Assembly: GCF_000426845.1 (NCBI RefSeq)
Contig: NZ_AUGD01000004.1
Location: 310,001 to 374,000, forward strand
DNA length: 64,000 nt
Origin: Bradyrhizobium sp. in8p8
GTDB taxonomy: Bacteria; Pseudomonadota; Alphaproteobacteria; Rhizobiales; Xanthobacteraceae
Direction of reading: 5' to 3'
Shown here: positions 1 to 8,136 of the stretch, in pieces
Layout: each line of letters starts with the position of its first letter
Position numbering within the stretch: the stretch's first letter is position 1
Notes under the pieces: generated by a model
What the model saw: the letters and a program-made list of their open reading frames with translations, nothing else
Database searches by the model: none
What the model was told of the DNA's origin: nothing
Translations under genes and position numbers: made by a program

Positions 1-496
1 TGTTGCAGATCTCGGCGACGCGCCAGGCGCGGTAGTTCGAGACTCCAAAGTAGCGCACCTTGCCCGCGCGGATCAGGTCGCCCATCGCGCGCACCGTTTC
101 TTCCAGCGGTGTCGCGTGGTCTTCCTTGTGCAGATAGTAGATGTCGATGTGATCTGTGCCGAGCCGCCGCAGGCTTTCGTCCGCGGCCTGCAACACCCAG
201 CGCCGCGACAGCCCGCCGCGATTGGGATCGCTGCCCATCCCCGTGTTCATGGGATTTGCGAGTTTTGTCGCGAGCACCCAGGAATGGCGATTGTCGCCGA
301 TCGCTCGCCCCACGACTTCCTCCGATGCACCTTTCGAATAGGCGTCCGCAGTATCGATGAAGTTGATCCCGGTATCGCGTGCCTTGGCGATGATCCGCTT
401 CGATGCGGCTTCATCGGTCGGCCCGCCGAACATCATGGTGCCCAGGCAGATCGGCGACACTTTCAGGCCGCTGCGGCCGAGCTGGCGGTATTGCAT
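1..496 (-). CDS. Aldo/keto reductase, N-terminal part (runs off window start)
   Basis: The minus strand is open from an ATG at 496 to the window edge, giving 165 residues of the N-terminal half. It begins MQYRQLGRSGLKVSPICLGT, followed by FIDTADAYSKGASEEVVG and WVLATKL, then HIDIYYLHKED and KVRYFGVSNYRAW. This is the standard aldo/keto reductase order: an N-terminal strand, the catalytic Asp and Tyr in DTADAY, the barrel Lys in TKL, and the His/Asp region before the substrate loop. Such enzymes are cytosolic NADPH-dependent reductases of carbonyl compounds. The Lys-Val-Arg-Tyr-Phe-Gly-Val-Ser segment is typical of the YajO/Tas-like subgroup. The substrate cannot be told. The C-terminal cofactor-binding half lies outside the window. 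Confidence 0.9.
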   Translation of the reverse strand, partial: MQYRQLGRSGLKVSPICLGTMMFGGPTDEAASKRIIAKARDTGINFIDTADAYSKGASEEVVGRAIGDNRHSWVLATKLANPMNTGMGSDPNRGGLSRRWVLQAADESLRRLGTDHIDIYYLHKEDHATPLEETVRAMGDLIRAGKVRYFGVSNYRAWRVAEICN

Positions 497-806
497 GGGC
501 TGTCCTCGGTGTTCGGTCCCGGCAGCATAGCCAGCCAGCGGCGTCATTGCGAGCGCAGCGAAGCAATCCAGAACTGCATCCGCGGAAAGATGCTGGATTG
601 CTTCGTCGCAAGAGCTCCTCACAATGATCGTGTGGGGAGCGCTCATGCCCCTTAGCCGGTGTCGTCGCCCGAATTGATCGGGCGATCCAGCATTCCAGAG
701 ACGATCGGGATTGAATCGAGAGGCTGCGGCGTACCGGGCACCCGGCTAGTCGAGGGACGACAGCGGAGGGTGTGGCTGCGACGGTGACGGCCTGACCAAA
801 CCATCC
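497..806. other. Intergenic gap of 310 nt with a palindromic repeat
   Basis: This gap lies between the reductase start and the thioesterase stop. It holds the interspersed palindrome at 542-629, described separately. Open frames here have no ribosome binding site or recognisable product. I see no further gene. Confidence 0.6.
542..629. repeat. Interspersed palindromic repeat, family A copy 1
   Basis: The outer arms are GTCATTGCGAGCG and a degenerate inverse at the right end. The inner arms are GAAGCAATCCAG and its inverse CTGGATTGCTTC, around a CCGCGGAAAG core. A second copy with the same organisation sits at 32257-32343. Both are intergenic and can fold as a long hairpin. Such elements are common between genes in Bradyrhizobium and may act as transcript-end structures. 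Confidence 0.8.
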
Positions 807-1244
807 CTACCCCGGCCCCTTCAGTATCTTGAACACGCCATTGGCCATGACGATGCAGCGGCCATCCACCGTCACCTCCGTGCTCATGAAGATCAGGCTG
901 CGGGTCGAGCGCACCACGCGGGGGCGGGAAATGAGGACGTCGCCGATCTGGCCGGCCTCGACGAAATGGGTGTCGAGCTGCACCGTTGCCAGGTAATCCT
1001 TGCCGGAGACGTAGCGGGCGGTCATGCCGCAGGTTCGATCGGCAAAGGTCATCATCACGCCGCCCTGGACCATGCCGCGGCGGTTGTGATGCTTGTCTTC
1101 GGTGGCGAGTGCGAACTCGTGATGCCCGTCGACCTTGCGTTCCCACAAGGGGCCGATCAGGTGCAGGAAGCCCGTGGTCTCCAGGATGCTCCAGCCGTCC
1201 GATTTCAGCCTTGCGGCGGCCTTGTTGGTCATGTCGTCGTCCAT
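807..1244 (-). CDS. PaaI-type hotdog acyl-CoA thioesterase
   Basis: The 145-residue product has the length and layout of a single-domain PaaI/YbgC-like hotdog thioesterase. Its core reads HHNRRGMVQGGVMMTFADRT, which corresponds to the family motif HxNxxGxxHGG...D. Here Gln replaces the His of the usual G-x-x-H-G-G. The second half carries the hotdog strands (ATVQLDTHFVEAGQIGDV). The family hydrolyses acyl-CoA thioesters in the cytoplasm, usually as a tetramer. The substrate is not predictable from sequence. It is transcribed away from the NUDIX gene. The His-to-Gln change suggests altered activity, but many homologues tolerate variation there. Confidence 0.8.
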   Translation of the reverse strand: MDDDMTNKAAARLKSDGWSILETTGFLHLIGPLWERKVDGHHEFALATEDKHHNRRGMVQGGVMMTFADRTCGMTARYVSGKDYLATVQLDTHFVEAGQIGDVLISRPRVVRSTRSLIFMSTEVTVDGRCIVMANGVFKILKGPG

Positions 1245-1303
1245 TCCTGTGCGGGCCTTGCGAGCTCATTTCATCGAGGCCGGACGTAGTGTAGTCAAGC
1301 ATC

Positions 1304-1927
1304 ATGAGACCGTTCGACGATGCCACAAGACGGAATATCGCGGCTGCCTGCGCGGCCTTCGCGCGCCTGCCGGAGGACGGCGCGCCGGCGGCATTGAAGC
1401 GTGCCGCGGTGGCTGTCGCGCTGACCGCGAGCGACGGCGACGACACGGCGCTACTGCTCACGTTGCGTGCATCGCATCTGCGCGCGCATGGCGGTCAATG
1501 GGCGCTGCCGGGCGGCCGCTGCGACCCTGGCGAAACACCGGTCGAAGCCGCACTCCGCGAGATCGACGAGGAGCTTGGCCTTCGCCTCACGAATGCGGAT
1601 GTGCTCGGCACGCTCGACGATTATCCGACGCGTTCCGGCTATCTGATCACGCCGGTCGTGGTGTGGGCTCCCGATACCGCCGCGATCAAGCCGAACCTGG
1701 ACGAGGTCGCGTCCGTCCATCGTATCGCGCTCGCCACGATCGAGCGCGAGGACGCTTTCGACTTCGTCGCAATTCCCGAGAGCAGCCGTCGCGTGATTCG
1801 CTTCCATCACCAGATGAGCCTGATCCACGCCCCGACCGCGGCGCTGATCTACCAGTTCCGCGAGGTGCTCGCGGGTCGGCAGACCCGCGTCACAGACTTG
1901 GAACAACCGGTGTTTGCCTGGAAGTGA
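1304..1927 (+). CDS. NUDIX hydrolase, CoA pyrophosphatase-like
   Basis: The product has 207 residues. A complete NUDIX box starts at Gly71: GRCDPGE, then R85-E86-I-D-E89-E90-L-G92, matching Gx5Ex7REUxEExGU without gaps. The preceding ALPGG and the overall length fit the CoA/ADP-ribose diphosphatase group (NudL-like), which cleaves coenzyme A or acyl-CoA to phosphopantetheine derivatives. The specific UPF0035 motif upstream of the box is only partly apparent, so the substrate is tentative. The gene lies 60 nt from and divergent to the hotdog thioesterase, so the two may share a promoter region. Both families act on CoA thioesters or CoA, which makes the pairing plausible. Confidence 0.85.
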   Translation: MRPFDDATRRNIAAACAAFARLPEDGAPAALKRAAVAVALTASDGDDTALLLTLRASHLRAHGGQWALPGGRCDPGETPVEAALREIDEELGLRLTNADVLGTLDDYPTRSGYLITPVVVWAPDTAAIKPNLDEVASVHRIALATIEREDAFDFVAIPESSRRVIRFHHQMSLIHAPTAALIYQFREVLAGRQTRVTDLEQPVFAWK

Positions 1928-1983
1928 CGATGGTAAACGGCGCGTTAACGCAACGGTTACCCGATGCCTGCTAAGAGAGCTGC

Positions 1984-3207
1984 ATGCATCATTCCTTTCG
2001 AAAGCCCAAGGCATTGGTTCCCCTTGCGCTGGTTCAGCTCGCGCTTGTCCTGAGCTCGCCCGCCGCGCGCGCCGAGGCCGACGTGCTGCCGCCGGCCGTC
2101 CGCAATGCCAACGCCCAGCTGCTGTCACAGTTTTTCGCGCAAGGTGGCGCCTCGCCGGCCGTGCTCGAATATCGCCGCAAGCTCGCGGAGTACCAGGCCG
2201 CGCGCGCAGCCTTCGACGCTGAGGCCGGCGCCTATTGGAGCCAGATCTACGAGAAGCGGAAGACGCGCAACGCCAAGCGGCGCAGCGGGCAGCAGATCAC
2301 GCTCGACGATTACGTTCTCGAGCATCCGCCGCTCTATAACGGGCCGAAGAAGCCGGTGAATCCCGAGCCGGAGGAAACGCCGGAGCGGCCCCGGAAACCG
2401 ATTCCGGTGACCGCCGATTTTCTGCGCGCGGCGCAGGAGCTTTACCGGTTCACGCCGCAACGGCCGACCAGCGAGGTCGAGTTCAAGCGCGCCTATGCCC
2501 GCTACGCCCTCGCATCCGGGCTGACGCGCGAGCAGGCGGTGCGGGTCTACGCGTTCGAGACCGGCGGCACCGGCACTCACGACGTGCAGGCCGGCATCGA
2601 GCATGGCGGCAAGCGCGCGATCTCGACCGCGATGGGCTACAACCAGCTCCTCACCACCAACAGCGTCGAGCTGCTGGCCGAGCAGGGCCATGAGCTCATT
2701 CGCGCGCTCTCCGAGAAGGTCACGCGGACCCCGGGGCCGGCGCGCCATGCGCTGGAGCACAAGCTCGCCGTGCTCAAGAAAATGGTGGCGCACGCGAAGT
2801 CAGTGCCCGACACCTGGTCGGAGCACGAGAAGATGGGCAGGACTCCCCAAGGCTGGGCCATGCATGCGATGGTCCTCGACATCGACATCGGGCCGATGCT
2901 GCAGACCCACAAGCTGCTGACCTCTGTGCTGTTCGCGCGCGCCAAGGGCCACTCCCGCCCGCTCTCCGCGGCCGAGCTCGAGATGATGAACCTCACCGGC
3001 GACGGCACGGGCCTCGACATGGTGACGATGCCGCAGGCGATGCGCGAGCAGGTGCCGACCTCGAATTTTTTCCAGCGCGGCGGCTATGAGCGAAACCCGG
3101 TCGCGATCCGCCACAATACGGTGGCCAAGCTGCTGGCCGTGACGGACCAGCGGATGGATGCGAACAGCAGCAAAGCCGGGGCGAGGGAGCTGGCGGCGGC
3201 GTTTTAG
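1984..3207 (+). CDS. Secreted protein with a lysozyme/transglycosylase-like motif
   Basis: The product has 407 residues with a Sec signal (HHSFRKPK, hydrophobic stretch, cleavage near AARAEA, about residue 34). The mature N-terminal part is charged and Pro-rich and looks like a linker or surface region (about 45-150). The C-terminal 250 residues are helical and contain RVYAFETGGTGTHDVQAG followed by AISTAMGYNQLL. A Glu at a helix end followed about 40 residues later by a Gly-Tyr-Asn-Gln strand is reminiscent of the lytic transglycosylase active site (ES..G....G..Q). I therefore infer, without proof, a peptidoglycan-active periplasmic enzyme. No named family was recognised. It stands alone, 56 nt after the NUDIX gene. 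Confidence 0.75.
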   Translation: MHHSFRKPKALVPLALVQLALVLSSPAARAEADVLPPAVRNANAQLLSQFFAQGGASPAVLEYRRKLAEYQAARAAFDAEAGAYWSQIYEKRKTRNAKRRSGQQITLDDYVLEHPPLYNGPKKPVNPEPEETPERPRKPIPVTADFLRAAQELYRFTPQRPTSEVEFKRAYARYALASGLTREQAVRVYAFETGGTGTHDVQAGIEHGGKRAISTAMGYNQLLTTNSVELLAEQGHELIRALSEKVTRTPGPARHALEHKLAVLKKMVAHAKSVPDTWSEHEKMGRTPQGWAMHAMVLDIDIGPMLQTHKLLTSVLFARAKGHSRPLSAAELEMMNLTGDGTGLDMVTMPQAMREQVPTSNFFQRGGYERNPVAIRHNTVAKLLAVTDQRMDANSSKAGARELAAAF

Positions 3208-3230
3208 CCCTGTGCCCGCCAAGCTCCGCT

Positions 3231-3260
3231 GTCATGCCCCGGCCTTGACCGGGGCATCCA
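3231..3260. repeat. Short GC-rich palindrome (family B)
   Basis: The arms ATGCCCCGG and CCGGGGCAT flank a short CCTTGA loop. The element lies between convergent genes and can serve as a transcript-end hairpin. Related elements lie at 5461-5490, 5513-5540, 15930-15960, 15991-16019 and 20717-20755. Confidence 0.7.
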
Positions 3261-3301
3261 GTGGGCCGCGGAGTCTCGATTGAGGCCCACTCGCCGTCGC
3301 C

Positions 3302-3616
3302 TTACTGATCCGGGCCGAACTTGAACTTGCCGTCGCCCTCGAGATACGGGCCACTGCGCATGTAGAGCTGGCCGTTCTGGCCGATGAAGAACAGCGTGCC
3401 TTTCGGCACCTTCTTGGCGCCCTTCAGCAACTCGCCGGCGTTGCTGGTGCCCATCTTGTAGGAATAGGTCTTGCCGTCCCTGTCATAGGCATAGCCCATG
3501 TCGGGCCTGAGCTCCCACGGTGTCGCCGTCTGCGCGAATGCCGGCGCGGCGAACGCGCCGAGCATCGGCAAGAGCGCACCCGAAACGCGTGCAAATGTGC
3601 TGGTTGAAAATGCCAT
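3302..3616 (-). CDS. Small secreted protein, unknown function
   Basis: The product has 104 residues with a clear signal peptide ending near APAFAQ (about residue 29). The start at 3616 follows a GGGGAGGA ribosome binding site. The mature part, about 75 residues, is rich in Gly, Tyr and Lys and has a beta character (MGYAYDRDGKTYSYKMG, LFFIGQNGQLYMRSGPYL). I do not recognise a family. It is convergent with the preceding secreted protein across a palindrome, and likely periplasmic. Confidence 0.7.
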   Translation of the reverse strand: MAFSTSTFARVSGALLPMLGAFAAPAFAQTATPWELRPDMGYAYDRDGKTYSYKMGTSNAGELLKGAKKVPKGTLFFIGQNGQLYMRSGPYLEGDGKFKFGPDQ

Positions 3617-3811
3617 GATCGATCCTCCCCGTCCTTGGGGCGTCCGGCCCTGAACAAATCACGAACGACATGTCCGGGTCAATTTGCGAAAGCGCCGCAG
3701 CGCATCACGACTTGCCCAGCAGCTTGTGATTTTCCCTTCGGCCCCTCGCGACTATGTTCCGCTTTCCGTCTAGAACGCAACTCGACAAGATTATCGGTAG
3801 GGATGATTCGG

Positions 3812-4291
3812 ATGCGCCATGTGTTCAAGCTTTGCTGGGCTGCTTTGGTGTCGCTGACCGCGCTGGCGCCGGCGGCCCGGGCCGATGACTACCAGCTCAG
3901 TCACAACCAGCGCATCTCGTGCAGCCGCGGCCTTGCCCCGGGCAAGCTGAACACGGCGACCTGCAAATCCTACACCTATCTCTTCAACACCAGGACCTCG
4001 GAATATTTCCGTTGTCAGGTCTCGCTGGCGCTGACCCGCGACAACAAGGAGGTCATCAACGTCCAGACCGACGGCGGCTGCATCAAAAAGCCACGCATCT
4101 TCGAAACCGACGGCAAGTACGATTTCGACGCCACGGAGACCGAGCCGCCGAACACCAACTCGTTCTTCGGTCCCGGCGGCTATGCGGTCTGGGCCGCCGA
4201 CGTCGGCGCGCAGAAGGTGCGCGGCTGCATCATCATCTCGTCCGGGCTCGGCTCCGACATCTCCAAGTGCCTGGACATGACCTTCCAGTAG
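3812..4291 (+). CDS. Secreted Cys-rich protein, unknown function
   Basis: I chose the ATG at 3812 because a TAGGGA ribosome site lies nine bases upstream and the protein then begins directly with a signal peptide (MRHVFKLCWAALV to ARADD). Longer in-frame starts add an unlikely N-terminus. The mature protein of about 135 residues has six cysteines (ISC, TATC, FRC, GGC, RGC, SKC), consistent with three disulfides in the periplasm. No catalytic motif was seen and no family was recognised. Confidence 0.7.
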   Translation: MRHVFKLCWAALVSLTALAPAARADDYQLSHNQRISCSRGLAPGKLNTATCKSYTYLFNTRTSEYFRCQVSLALTRDNKEVINVQTDGGCIKKPRIFETDGKYDFDATETEPPNTNSFFGPGGYAVWAADVGAQKVRGCIIISSGLGSDISKCLDMTFQ

Positions 4292-4503
4292 GATCGTCGG
4301 CGACGGGGCAGCCTCGCCTCGATCCCTGCCCAGCAAACGGGAGAGGTGTTCCTCCGCTTCCTGCGCCACCTCGCCGCACCCCGCGGGTTCCCAAGGTCGA
4401 GCCGGATCGGCCCGTTGCCGCAGTCCTGTTTTGCCTTTTGGATGGGTTGACCCGCACCCCTGATGCGGCCAATTTCGCCGCCGGTTTGGGGAGTACAACA
4501 ACC

Positions 4504-5451
4504 ATGAAACGGACGATTTTCGGCGTGGCCGCGGCTATTGCTCTGGCGGCGTCGGCACCTTGCGCTCAGGCGCAATCCTTCATCAACGTGCTGACCGGCG
4601 GCACCTCGGGCGTCTACTATCCGCTCGGGGTCGCGATCGGGAAGATCTACGGCGAGAAGATTCCGAACGTGAAGACGCAGGTGCAGGCCACCAAGGCGTC
4701 GGTCGAGAACCTGATCCTGCTGCAGCAGGGCCGCGGCGAGCTGGCGTTCACGCTGGGCGACTCGCTGAAAGCCGCCTGGAACGGCGAGGAGGAGGCGGGC
4801 TTCAAGACCAAGCTCGACAAGCTGCGCACGATCGGCGCTATCTATCCGAACTATATCCAGATCGTCGCCACCGCCGAGAGCGGCATCAAGACGCTGGCCG
4901 ACCTCAAGGGCAAGAGCCTGTCGGTCGGCGCGCCGAAGTCGGGAACGGAGCTGAACTCGCGCGCGATCCTCGGCGCCGCCGGCATGAGCTACAAGGATCT
5001 CGGCAAGGTCGAATATCTGCCGTTCGCCGAATCCGTCGATCTCATGAAGAACCGGCAGCTCAACGCCACGTTGCAATCAGCCGGGCTCGGCGTCGCCTCG
5101 CTGAAGGACCTGTCGACCTCCAGCCCGATCACGGTGGTGTCGGTGCCGAAGGAGACGGTGGACAAGATCGGCCCGCCCTTCGTTTCCGCGGTCATTCCGG
5201 CCAACACCTATAGCGGCCAGGACAAGGACGTGCCGACTGCGGCCGTGATCAATTATCTCGTCACGAACTCCGCCGTGTCCGACGATCTCGCCTACCAGAT
5301 GACCAAGCTGGTCTACGAGTCGCTGCCCGAGCTCGTCAACGCGCATGCGGCGGGCAAGGAGATCAAGCTCGAGACGGCGGCCAATGGCAGCCCGGTTCCG
5401 CTGCATCCCGGTGCGATCCGCTATTACAAGGAAAAGGGGCTGATCAAGTAG
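4504..5451 (+). CDS. TAXI-family TRAP transporter substrate-binding protein
   Basis: The product has 315 residues with a signal peptide cleaved near CAQAQS (residue 24). The mature N-terminus INVLTGGTSGVYYPLG is the hallmark of TAXI (TRAP-associated extracytoplasmic immunogenic) binding proteins. It continues with LQQGRGELAFTLGDS and the two-lobe periplasmic binding pattern ending in HPGAIRYYKEKGLI. It captures an organic acid, often a dicarboxylate or amino acid, and delivers it to the fused permease encoded 107 nt downstream. The start is the ATG directly before the signal peptide. Substrate unknown. Confidence 0.95.
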   Translation: MKRTIFGVAAAIALAASAPCAQAQSFINVLTGGTSGVYYPLGVAIGKIYGEKIPNVKTQVQATKASVENLILLQQGRGELAFTLGDSLKAAWNGEEEAGFKTKLDKLRTIGAIYPNYIQIVATAESGIKTLADLKGKSLSVGAPKSGTELNSRAILGAAGMSYKDLGKVEYLPFAESVDLMKNRQLNATLQSAGLGVASLKDLSTSSPITVVSVPKETVDKIGPPFVSAVIPANTYSGQDKDVPTAAVINYLVTNSAVSDDLAYQMTKLVYESLPELVNAHAAGKEIKLETAANGSPVPLHPGAIRYYKEKGLIK

Positions 5452-5460
5452 CACAGGAGT

Positions 5461-5540
5461 CATGGCCGGGCTTGCCCCGGCCATCCATCCTCCAGGACTC
5501 ATCTTTCGATCGATGCCCGGGTCAAGCCCGGGCATGACGA
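5461..5540. repeat. Two family B palindromes between TAXI and TRAP permease genes
   Basis: At 5461-5490 the arms ATGGCCGGG and CCCGGCCAT face each other. At 5513-5540 ATGCCCGGG pairs with CCCGGGCAT. Placed between the binding protein and the permease, these hairpins could lower read-through or protect the upstream mRNA, giving more binding protein than permease. This is inferred from position. Confidence 0.7.
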
Positions 5541-5558
5541 TTTCAGGGCGCGGGAAAT

Positions 5559-7670
5559 ATGATATCGCAGGCACAGGCTACCGAGGCCCCCATCAAGGTC
5601 GAGTTTGACAATTTCGAGCATGGCTTCCCCGAAGGCTTTGGTCCGGGCAGGTGGGGCCAGCTCGCCTATTGGATCGGCATCGCCTTTGCGGTGTTCCAGC
5701 TCTATGTCGCCGCCTTCAACTATCTGCCGAGCCAGGTGGTGCGCGGCGTCCATGTCGGTTTCCTCGTTCTGCTCACCTTCGGCCTGATCGCAAACTTCAC
5801 CGCGAGAAGCGATTTGGGCCGCGCGGCCGGCTGGGTGATCGGCGGCGCCGGCTTCTACTGCGGCCTCTATCAGTGGATCTTCTATGCCGACCTGATCGCG
5901 CGCGACGGCGATCCAACGCGGCTTGATCTCGTGGTCGGCACGCTGCTCGCGGTGCTGATCTTCGAGGGCACGCGGCGGCTGATGGGCGCGGCGCTGCCGC
6001 TGATGTGCGGGGCTTGCCTGGTCTACTGGTTCTTCGGCCAGTACCTGCCGTCGCCGCTCAATCACCGCGGCTACGATTTCGACCAGGTCATCACCCATCT
6101 GTCGTTCGGCACGGAAGGCTTCTACGGTGTGCCGATCTACGTCTCGGCCACGTACATCTTCCTGTTCATCCTGTTCGGCTCGTTCCTGGAACGCGCCGGC
6201 ATGATCCAGCTCTTCACCGACGTCTCGCTCGGCCTGTTCGGCCGCACCCGCGGCGGACCTGCCAAGGTTGCGGTGTTCGCCTCGGGCATGATGGGCACGA
6301 TCTCCGGTTCGGGTGTCGCCAACGTCGTCACCGTCGGCCAGTTCACGATTCCCTTGATGATCAGGTTCGGCTATCGCCGCGCCTTCGCCGCCGGCGTCGA
6401 GGCGACGGCCTCGATGGGCGGACAGATCATGCCGCCGGTGATGGGTGCGGTCGCCTTCATCATGGCGGAAACGCTTGGCGTTCAGTACTCGGAGATCGTG
6501 AAGGCGGCTGCGATCCCCGCAATGCTCTATTTTGCCTCGGCCTTCTGGATGGTGCATCTGGAGGCCGGCAAGCATGGCCTCGTCGGCATGAAGCGCTCGG
6601 AGATCCCGAGCGCCTGGAAGGCGCTGGTGGCGCGCTGGTATCTCGTGCTGCCGCTCGCCGCGCTCGTCTACATGCTGTTCGAGGGCTTCACGCCGCTCTA
6701 TGCCGGCAGCATGGGCCTTGCGCTGACCGTGACGCTGATCCTCGGCACCGCCGTCACGACGGGCGCCTCCTCGAATGTGATCCGCTACATCTTCTGGATC
6801 GGGCTCGCGCTCGTCGTCGCCGCGCTGTCGCGCGACGGCCTCCAGATCGTGCCGGTTGCTACGGTCGTGGTCGGCCTGATCGTGATCACGGCGTTCGTCC
6901 GTGGAGGTTTTGCGGCGCTGCGCGCCTGCCGCGATGCGCTGGCCGAGAGTGCAAAATCGGCCATCACGGTCGGCATGGCCTGCGCCATCGTCGGCGTCAT
7001 CATCGGCATGATGTCGCAGACCGGCGTCGGCACCATCTTCGGCGGCTGGGTGATCGGGCTCGGCGAGAAGAGCCTGTTCCTGGCGCTGGTCATGACCATG
7101 CTGCTGTCCATTCTGCTCGGCACCGGCATTCCGACCATCCCGACCTACATCATCACCGCCGCGCTTGCCGCGCCGGCGCTCGCGAAACTCGGCGTGCCCC
7201 TGATCGCGAGCCACATGTTCGCGTTCTATTACGGCATCATGGCCGACCTCTCGCCGCCGGTGGCGCTGGCCGCGCTCGCGGCCGCACCGATCGCCAAGGA
7301 GAATCCAGACAAGATCGGCTGGGAGGCGATGCGCATCGCGCTCGCCGGCTACGTCATCCCCTTCATCTTCGTCTATTCGCCCGCCCTGATGCTGCAGGCT
7401 GGCGATCCCATGGCGGCCAAGCTCGGCTTCTATGGCGCAGTGGCGCTGGCGAGCCTGAAGGCGCTGGTGGCGATCGGCTTGTTCGGCATGGTCGCGATCG
7501 GGTTCCTGTTCACACGGCTGACGCTGATCGAGCGCCTGGTCGCGCTCGGCGGGGCGTTCTGCCTGCTCGGCGAATTCCCCTTCAGCGACACTGCAGGCTT
7601 CGTGCTCGCCGCTGCGCTCGTGCTGTGGCAATGGCGGCAGCGTCCGTCGGCGCCCGTCGAGGCCGTGTGA
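5559..7670 (+). CDS. TRAP transporter fused permease (DctQM-type, TAXI-linked)
   Basis: The product has 703 residues and is almost entirely hydrophobic. It corresponds to the single-polypeptide fusion of the small 4-helix and large 12-helix TRAP subunits. Diagnostic segments are GTISGSGVANVVTVGQF, MGGQIMPPVMGAVAF and LGTGIPTIPTYIITAALAAP, the conserved re-entrant loops of the large subunit. It uses an ion gradient (usually sodium) to import the solute delivered by the TAXI protein. The stop codon overlaps the GTG start of the DUF1850 gene, so the two are translationally coupled. Confidence 0.95.
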   Translation: MISQAQATEAPIKVEFDNFEHGFPEGFGPGRWGQLAYWIGIAFAVFQLYVAAFNYLPSQVVRGVHVGFLVLLTFGLIANFTARSDLGRAAGWVIGGAGFYCGLYQWIFYADLIARDGDPTRLDLVVGTLLAVLIFEGTRRLMGAALPLMCGACLVYWFFGQYLPSPLNHRGYDFDQVITHLSFGTEGFYGVPIYVSATYIFLFILFGSFLERAGMIQLFTDVSLGLFGRTRGGPAKVAVFASGMMGTISGSGVANVVTVGQFTIPLMIRFGYRRAFAAGVEATASMGGQIMPPVMGAVAFIMAETLGVQYSEIVKAAAIPAMLYFASAFWMVHLEAGKHGLVGMKRSEIPSAWKALVARWYLVLPLAALVYMLFEGFTPLYAGSMGLALTVTLILGTAVTTGASSNVIRYIFWIGLALVVAALSRDGLQIVPVATVVVGLIVITAFVRGGFAALRACRDALAESAKSAITVGMACAIVGVIIGMMSQTGVGTIFGGWVIGLGEKSLFLALVMTMLLSILLGTGIPTIPTYIITAALAAPALAKLGVPLIASHMFAFYYGIMADLSPPVALAALAAAPIAKENPDKIGWEAMRIALAGYVIPFIFVYSPALMLQAGDPMAAKLGFYGAVALASLKALVAIGLFGMVAIGFLFTRLTLIERLVALGGAFCLLGEFPFSDTAGFVLAAALVLWQWRQRPSAPVEAV

Positions 7671-8044
7671 GCCTCTGCCTCGCAACGGCAGGCTCCGTGA
7701 AGGCGCTGGCGATGTCCGCGTTCACGCTTGTATGGACGCATTCGATCGCAAAGGTCGATTGGCAGGAAGACTGGCGTGTCACGCCCGCCGGCCTCGAACT
7801 GGTGCAGGCCCGCGTCAAGGGCACCGGCCCCGGCATGGAGCCGCCGTCCGAGGCGCGGCTGGTCGACGGCTGGTTTCAATGGCGGCCGCAGCGTGCTCCG
7901 ACGCCGGAGGTCGTGCTTGGCAATTCGGGCGCGGCGGGGGAGTGGCGGCTGTGCGTTGACGGACAATGCCGGACGCTTTCGGAGATTGTCGGCCATCCCA
8001 TTGGTGCTAACGTCACCAAGATGAGCATCTGTAAAGAACCGTAG
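7667..8044 (+). CDS. DUF1850 domain protein, TRAP-associated
   Basis: The product has 125 residues, starting at a GTG whose last base overlaps the permease stop (GTGTGA). It opens SLCLATAGSVKALAMSAFTL, followed by WTHSIAKVDWQEDWRV and then GTGPGMEPPSEARLVDGWF. This is the DUF1850 pattern of a short hydrophobic N-terminus and a beta-rich domain with the Thr-His-Ser strand. DUF1850 genes regularly follow TAXI-linked fused TRAP permeases, which fits its place here. Its molecular role is unknown; a membrane-anchored accessory of the transporter is the natural guess. Confidence 0.8.
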   Translation: MSLCLATAGSVKALAMSAFTLVWTHSIAKVDWQEDWRVTPAGLELVQARVKGTGPGMEPPSEARLVDGWFQWRPQRAPTPEVVLGNSGAAGEWRLCVDGQCRTLSEIVGHPIGANVTKMSICKEP

Positions 8045-8110
8045 CCGGATGGAGCGCAGCGAAATCCGGGGGCGGCGGTCCCGGATTGCGCTGCGCTCCA
8101 TCCGGGCTAC
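8041..8110. repeat. Interspersed palindromic repeat, family C
   Basis: A long inverted repeat has arms GTAGCCGGATGGAGCGCAGC and its near-perfect inverse at the right end, around a GGCGGCGGT loop. It starts within the DUF1850 stop codon and ends just before the SDR gene. It is probably a mobile intergenic palindrome and may act as a transcript end for the TRAP operon. Confidence 0.75.
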
Positions 8111-8136
8111 AAGAAGAATAAGCAGGGAGACATACG

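Noticed and set aside
5499..7685. A 728-codon open frame on the minus strand opposite the TRAP permease
   Set aside because: Its composition is Arg/Asp/Gly/His rich with no motif, and the plus strand is a convincing TRAP permease. It is a shadow frame.
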